Origin: an uncultured Lachnospiraceae bacterium
GTDB lineage: Bacteria; Bacillota; Clostridia; Lachnospirales; Lachnospiraceae
DNA: 8,302 nt
Reading direction: 5' to 3'
Assembly (NCBI GenBank): GCA_905193085.1
Contig: CAJJNI010000102.1
Span: 1-8,302, forward strand
Numbering within the stretch: position 1 is the stretch's first letter; each line of letters begins with the position of its first letter. Position numbers and translations under genes: made by a program. The notes under the pieces were generated by a model that did no database searches, had not been told where the DNA came from, and worked only from the letters and a program-made list of their open reading frames with translations. Shown piece by piece: positions 6,365-8,302 of this stretch.

Positions 6365-6802
6365 TCAGCTCTGTTTTGACAAATAATATTTTAGCTCTTC
6401 GATATTCATTTCTTCAAATTCTATTAACTCTTTAGCCAGTTCACAGCATTCTGATTCAGGATAATCATGCATAACCTTTAATATATATGCTATTCTTTTA
6501 GAATCATCACCGATAAGTAATTTTGCGAGATGAACCGTACTGTTATTAAATGCAGTTTTCCGCTGTATTTCAGACCATATTTTTATTTTATTCACTGTAC
6601 TCTGCAATAAACCTTTATCTGACATATCAGATACCTTGTTTTCTATCCTGTTTTTGTACGAAATACATTTTCCCAACTGTCTGTTCATATCTGTATTTAA
6701 CTCTTCATCTTCCACCTTATAGAGTAAATTCTGTATATATTGTGCATTTTCTGCGCAAATCATATATAATTCACCCAGAATTTCCTTATCTGAATCCGAC
6801 AT
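6365..6802 (-). CDS. Small alpha-helical bundle protein of unknown function
   Basis: 145 residues, almost wholly predicted helix by pattern, with no signal peptide or membrane segment, so cytosolic. The layout, with a pair of amphipathic helices (LGELYMICAENAQYIQNLL, then DEELNTDMNRQLGKCISYK), a linker, and another pair ending in EFEEMNIEELKYYL, resembles a four-helix ferritin-like bundle. I recall similar uncharacterised clostridial proteins with the NxSTxHLA and EExNIExLKxYL signatures, but cannot name a function. Too few Glu/His pairs are visible to claim a di-iron site. ATG at 6802 is chosen because GGGAGG lies 5 bases upstream; the frame continues to a TTG at 6817 that falls inside a LexA-like box. 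That box suggests possible damage-linked control. Distinct from the lipoprotein operon downstream, which has its own promoter. Confidence 0.8.
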   Translation of the reverse strand: MSDSDKEILGELYMICAENAQYIQNLLYKVEDEELNTDMNRQLGKCISYKNRIENKVSDMSDKGLLQSTVNKIKIWSEIQRKTAFNNSTVHLAKLLIGDDSKRIAYILKVMHDYPESECCELAKELIEFEEMNIEELKYYLSKQS

Positions 6803-6815
6803 TTCTACCTCCCAC

Positions 6816-6829
6816 AAAACATATGTTTG
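6816..6829. promoter_or_regulatory. Degenerate LexA-like box before the helical-bundle gene
   Basis: AAAACATATGTTTG differs from the Gram-positive LexA consensus only in the outer two bases of the left half (AA for CG). Thirteen bases, 6818-6830, are identical to 3153-3165 in the perfect box. It lies 13 bp before the ATG at 6802 and 9 bp after a possible -10 (TATTAT, minus strand, 6844-6839), the same geometry as the perfect site. No good -35 is visible. Weaker candidate; could be chance in AT-rich DNA. Confidence 0.4.
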
Positions 6830-6918
6830 TCATCAGCTATAATACCTTTAAATAATTCCAGAAACATGGTCTTAGCTCGATGTTCGCATAGACAAAGCAA
6901 AAAATATTTATCTTTTAT

Positions 6919-6924
6919 ATTATA
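6919..6924 (-). promoter_or_regulatory. Possible -10 element upstream of the helical-bundle gene
   Basis: A perfect TATAAT on the minus strand about 117 bp before the ATG at 6802, without a convincing -35 (the upstream bases are a T run). If used it would give a leader of roughly 100 bases running through the LexA-like box. Low confidence because the region is very AT-rich. The rest of 6845-6985 shows no gene or stable hairpin to me. Confidence 0.25.
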
Positions 6925-6985
6925 GACAGTTTTATAAAAAAAAATACATTTCTACACAAACTTTGTTAGGCTGCCTGTGCAAACT

Positions 6986-7018
6986 AAAAAGCAGTTATGC
7001 AAAAACCTGCATAACTGC
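6986..7018 (-). terminator. Rho-independent terminator of the SH3b protein gene
   Basis: GCAGTTATGC (6991-7000) and GCATAACTGC (7009-7018) form a perfect 10-bp stem with an 8-base loop. On the minus strand the stem is followed directly by five T (6990-6986). It starts about 18 bp after the stop codon at 7037, so the SH3b gene is transcriptionally separated from the genes to its left. Confidence 0.92.
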
Positions 7019-7036
7019 CTTATAATTTTCATTGTA

Positions 7037-8245
7037 TTATTTTGCCAAATACTCTGTCTTAACATATCCTACAGAACCATCTAAAGAAATCTGACTCCAA
7101 CCGTTATCATATATTACATTTCTTGTGTAAGTAAGGTCTGTATCAAGCTGACCTATAATATTGGCTGTCTCACTACATTCTGAACGAATATTTACAACCG
7201 TAGTAGGTTTAACCTTATCTTCTGTAGATGTAAATGTCGAAACATACTCTGACTTAGTATATCCGTAGCTGTCACCGTTAAATTTAATCTGACTCCAGCC
7301 ATCATCTGTTATACTTACTCTTGTGACTACATCACCAACAAAAAGATGAGCAATTTTTTCTGAATCCTCACTGTTACTCTGTCTTACATTTATAGTCTGT
7401 ACAATTGTAACTTTTTCATCTGTCTGCTGTGCATTCTGTGCAGCATCAGCCGCTGCCGCTGCTTCCTGTTCCTTAGCTTTAGCCTCTTCTTCTGCCTTAG
7501 CCTGTGCTTCTGCTTCTTCTTTTTGTTTGTTTTCCTGAGTTGCTTTACTTTCAGCTAACTGTTTAGCCTGTGCAACCAAATCAGATTCGCCTTCAAATTT
7601 TTCAATAAACTGTAACACATCTTCATGCTCAGCAAGCACATTAAGATAATCGTTATTAACCTGCTCTATTATTTTAGTTGCATCATCAGACTTTACTGCA
7701 CTGTCTATATAGGTACTTACCTCTGCTTCTATCTGACCTTTGTAAATATACATTCTGCCACTGTCATCTGTTCTTATATATAATGTTTCCATACCAGGAA
7801 CCATTGTATCAAGATTGTTAAACTTCATGTTATAAGTAGCAAATACAAGATATGAATTTTCAATAGGACCTAATTTTGTATATGCCTTAACATCATTATA
7901 GCTCTCTACATATTCACTTTTTCTCTCAATCAGAGCTTTCTCGTCATCACCCATATCGCTTACTATCTGGTCTAAAACAGTAAAATCATCAGCAGCGCAT
8001 GCGACAAAATATTCATTAACTAATGAAGATACTTCAGGATATGCATTTTCTTCAAACACATTATCTTTTGATGAAGCATCATCTTCTGAATATACATTCT
8101 CATTCTTCTTGTCTTTGCTGCCATTTCCCTTAACAGCCAGAACTATAAGAACTATTAAAACTACGAGCAACACACCTGTCACTATATATAATACTTTATT
8201 AGATGTAAATTTACCTTTTTTCTTCTTTGATTTAATCTCCTGCAT
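7037..8245 (-). CDS. Membrane-anchored protein with two SH3b domains
   Basis: 402 residues. A Lys-rich cytoplasmic start (KSKKKKGK) is followed by one strong membrane segment at about 18-38 (VLYIVTGVLLVVLIVLIVLA), giving an N-in, C-out protein. Residues about 66-220 form an uncharacterised extracellular alpha/beta region (SLVNEYFVACAADD onwards). A Glu/Ala/Lys-rich stretch at about 222-272 is likely coiled coil. Two bacterial SH3b domains follow, about 279-335 and 348-402, each with the usual NVR/NIR, GW(S)QI and GYxKxEY signatures; such domains commonly bind peptidoglycan peptides. ATG at 8245 has GGAGGT 8 bases upstream. It probably acts in the cell envelope as a wall-binding scaffold; no catalytic domain is visible. 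It ends in a strong terminator, so it is its own unit or the last gene of one that starts outside the window. Confidence 0.88.
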   Translation of the reverse strand: MQEIKSKKKKGKFTSNKVLYIVTGVLLVVLIVLIVLAVKGNGSKDKKNENVYSEDDASSKDNVFEENAYPEVSSLVNEYFVACAADDFTVLDQIVSDMGDDEKALIERKSEYVESYNDVKAYTKLGPIENSYLVFATYNMKFNNLDTMVPGMETLYIRTDDSGRMYIYKGQIEAEVSTYIDSAVKSDDATKIIEQVNNDYLNVLAEHEDVLQFIEKFEGESDLVAQAKQLAESKATQENKQKEEAEAQAKAEEEAKAKEQEAAAAADAAQNAQQTDEKVTIVQTINVRQSNSEDSEKIAHLFVGDVVTRVSITDDGWSQIKFNGDSYGYTKSEYVSTFTSTEDKVKPTTVVNIRSECSETANIIGQLDTDLTYTRNVIYDNGWSQISLDGSVGYVKTEYLAK

Positions 8246-8302
8246 TTTGTAATACCTCCAATATATGTATGACGAATCTGTCAGAAACCAAAAGCAAACG
8301 CA

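Noticed and set aside
6870..6890. Possible third LexA site around TGTTCG at 6881-6886
   Set aside because: Only the GTTCG half matches; the facing half (AGCTC) does not fit the consensus.
6840..6985. A small RNA or riboswitch in the 234-bp gap between the SH3b and helical-bundle genes
   Set aside because: Apart from the terminator at the right and the LexA-like box at the left, I see no stable paired structure or known aptamer core; the AT-rich sequence gives only short chance hairpins.
7437..7580. Ala/Glu/Lys-coding low-complexity stretch as a DNA repeat
   Set aside because: The repeat is in the protein composition (likely coiled coil) and the DNA shows no clean tandem unit.
8246..8302. 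End of an upstream gene or a promoter for the SH3b gene
   Set aside because: On the minus strand one frame reaches a TGA at 8283-8281 after only six codons, too short to identify. No good -35/-10 pair is present before the SH3b ribosome binding site, so neither can be supported.

Overview
The window is AT-rich, tightly packed Firmicutes DNA. Strong GGAGG ribosome binding sites, TTGACA/TATAAT-type promoters, a Gram-positive LexA (DinR) box, spacer-rich exported proteins with Pro/Thr linkers and YkuD/SH3b wall proteins all point to a clostridium, most likely a Lachnospiraceae gut anaerobe. The family assignment is inferred from gene style, not from a marker gene.

Layout. Bases 1-927 (+) hold the C-terminal part of an L,D-transpeptidase (YkuD) whose 5' end lies outside the window. 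A symmetric hairpin at 971-998 ends it and also ends the convergent minus-strand genes. Everything else is on the minus strand. In transcription order from the right these are: a membrane-anchored protein with two SH3b domains (8245-7037) with its own terminator (6986-7018); a small helical-bundle protein of unknown function (6802-6365) behind a degenerate LexA-like box; a lipoprotein with a catalytically dead YkuD domain and Ig-like domains (6289-4928); an Mrp-type Fe-S carrier ATPase (4906-4058); endonuclease IV, nfo (4065-3211); a radical SAM/helix-hairpin-helix protein (3134-1827); and a DUF4130 protein (1846-1049).

Two transcription units are clear. The lipoprotein, mrp and nfo are 21 bp apart or overlapping and share an extended -10 promoter at 6333-6362. 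The radical SAM and DUF4130 genes overlap by 20 bp and have a near-consensus promoter (TTGACT, 17 bp, TAGAAT). A perfect match to the Gram-positive LexA operator CGAACRNRYGTTYG sits just downstream of that -10, over the expected start of transcription.

The main point of interest is this second unit. The pair belongs to the TIGR03916/TIGR03915 families, long predicted but, to my knowledge, not biochemically defined as a DNA repair or modification system. Here three independent signals support a repair role: the SOS operator, a sliding-clamp-binding peptide (QLSLF) near the radical SAM protein's C-terminus, and an adjacent AP endonuclease plus Fe-S carrier. The second point is the lipoprotein, which keeps the fold signature of an L,D-transpeptidase but has lost all the catalytic positions I can align. 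Five of the starts used here differ from or are confirmed against the longest open frame by ribosome binding sites, including one GTG start.
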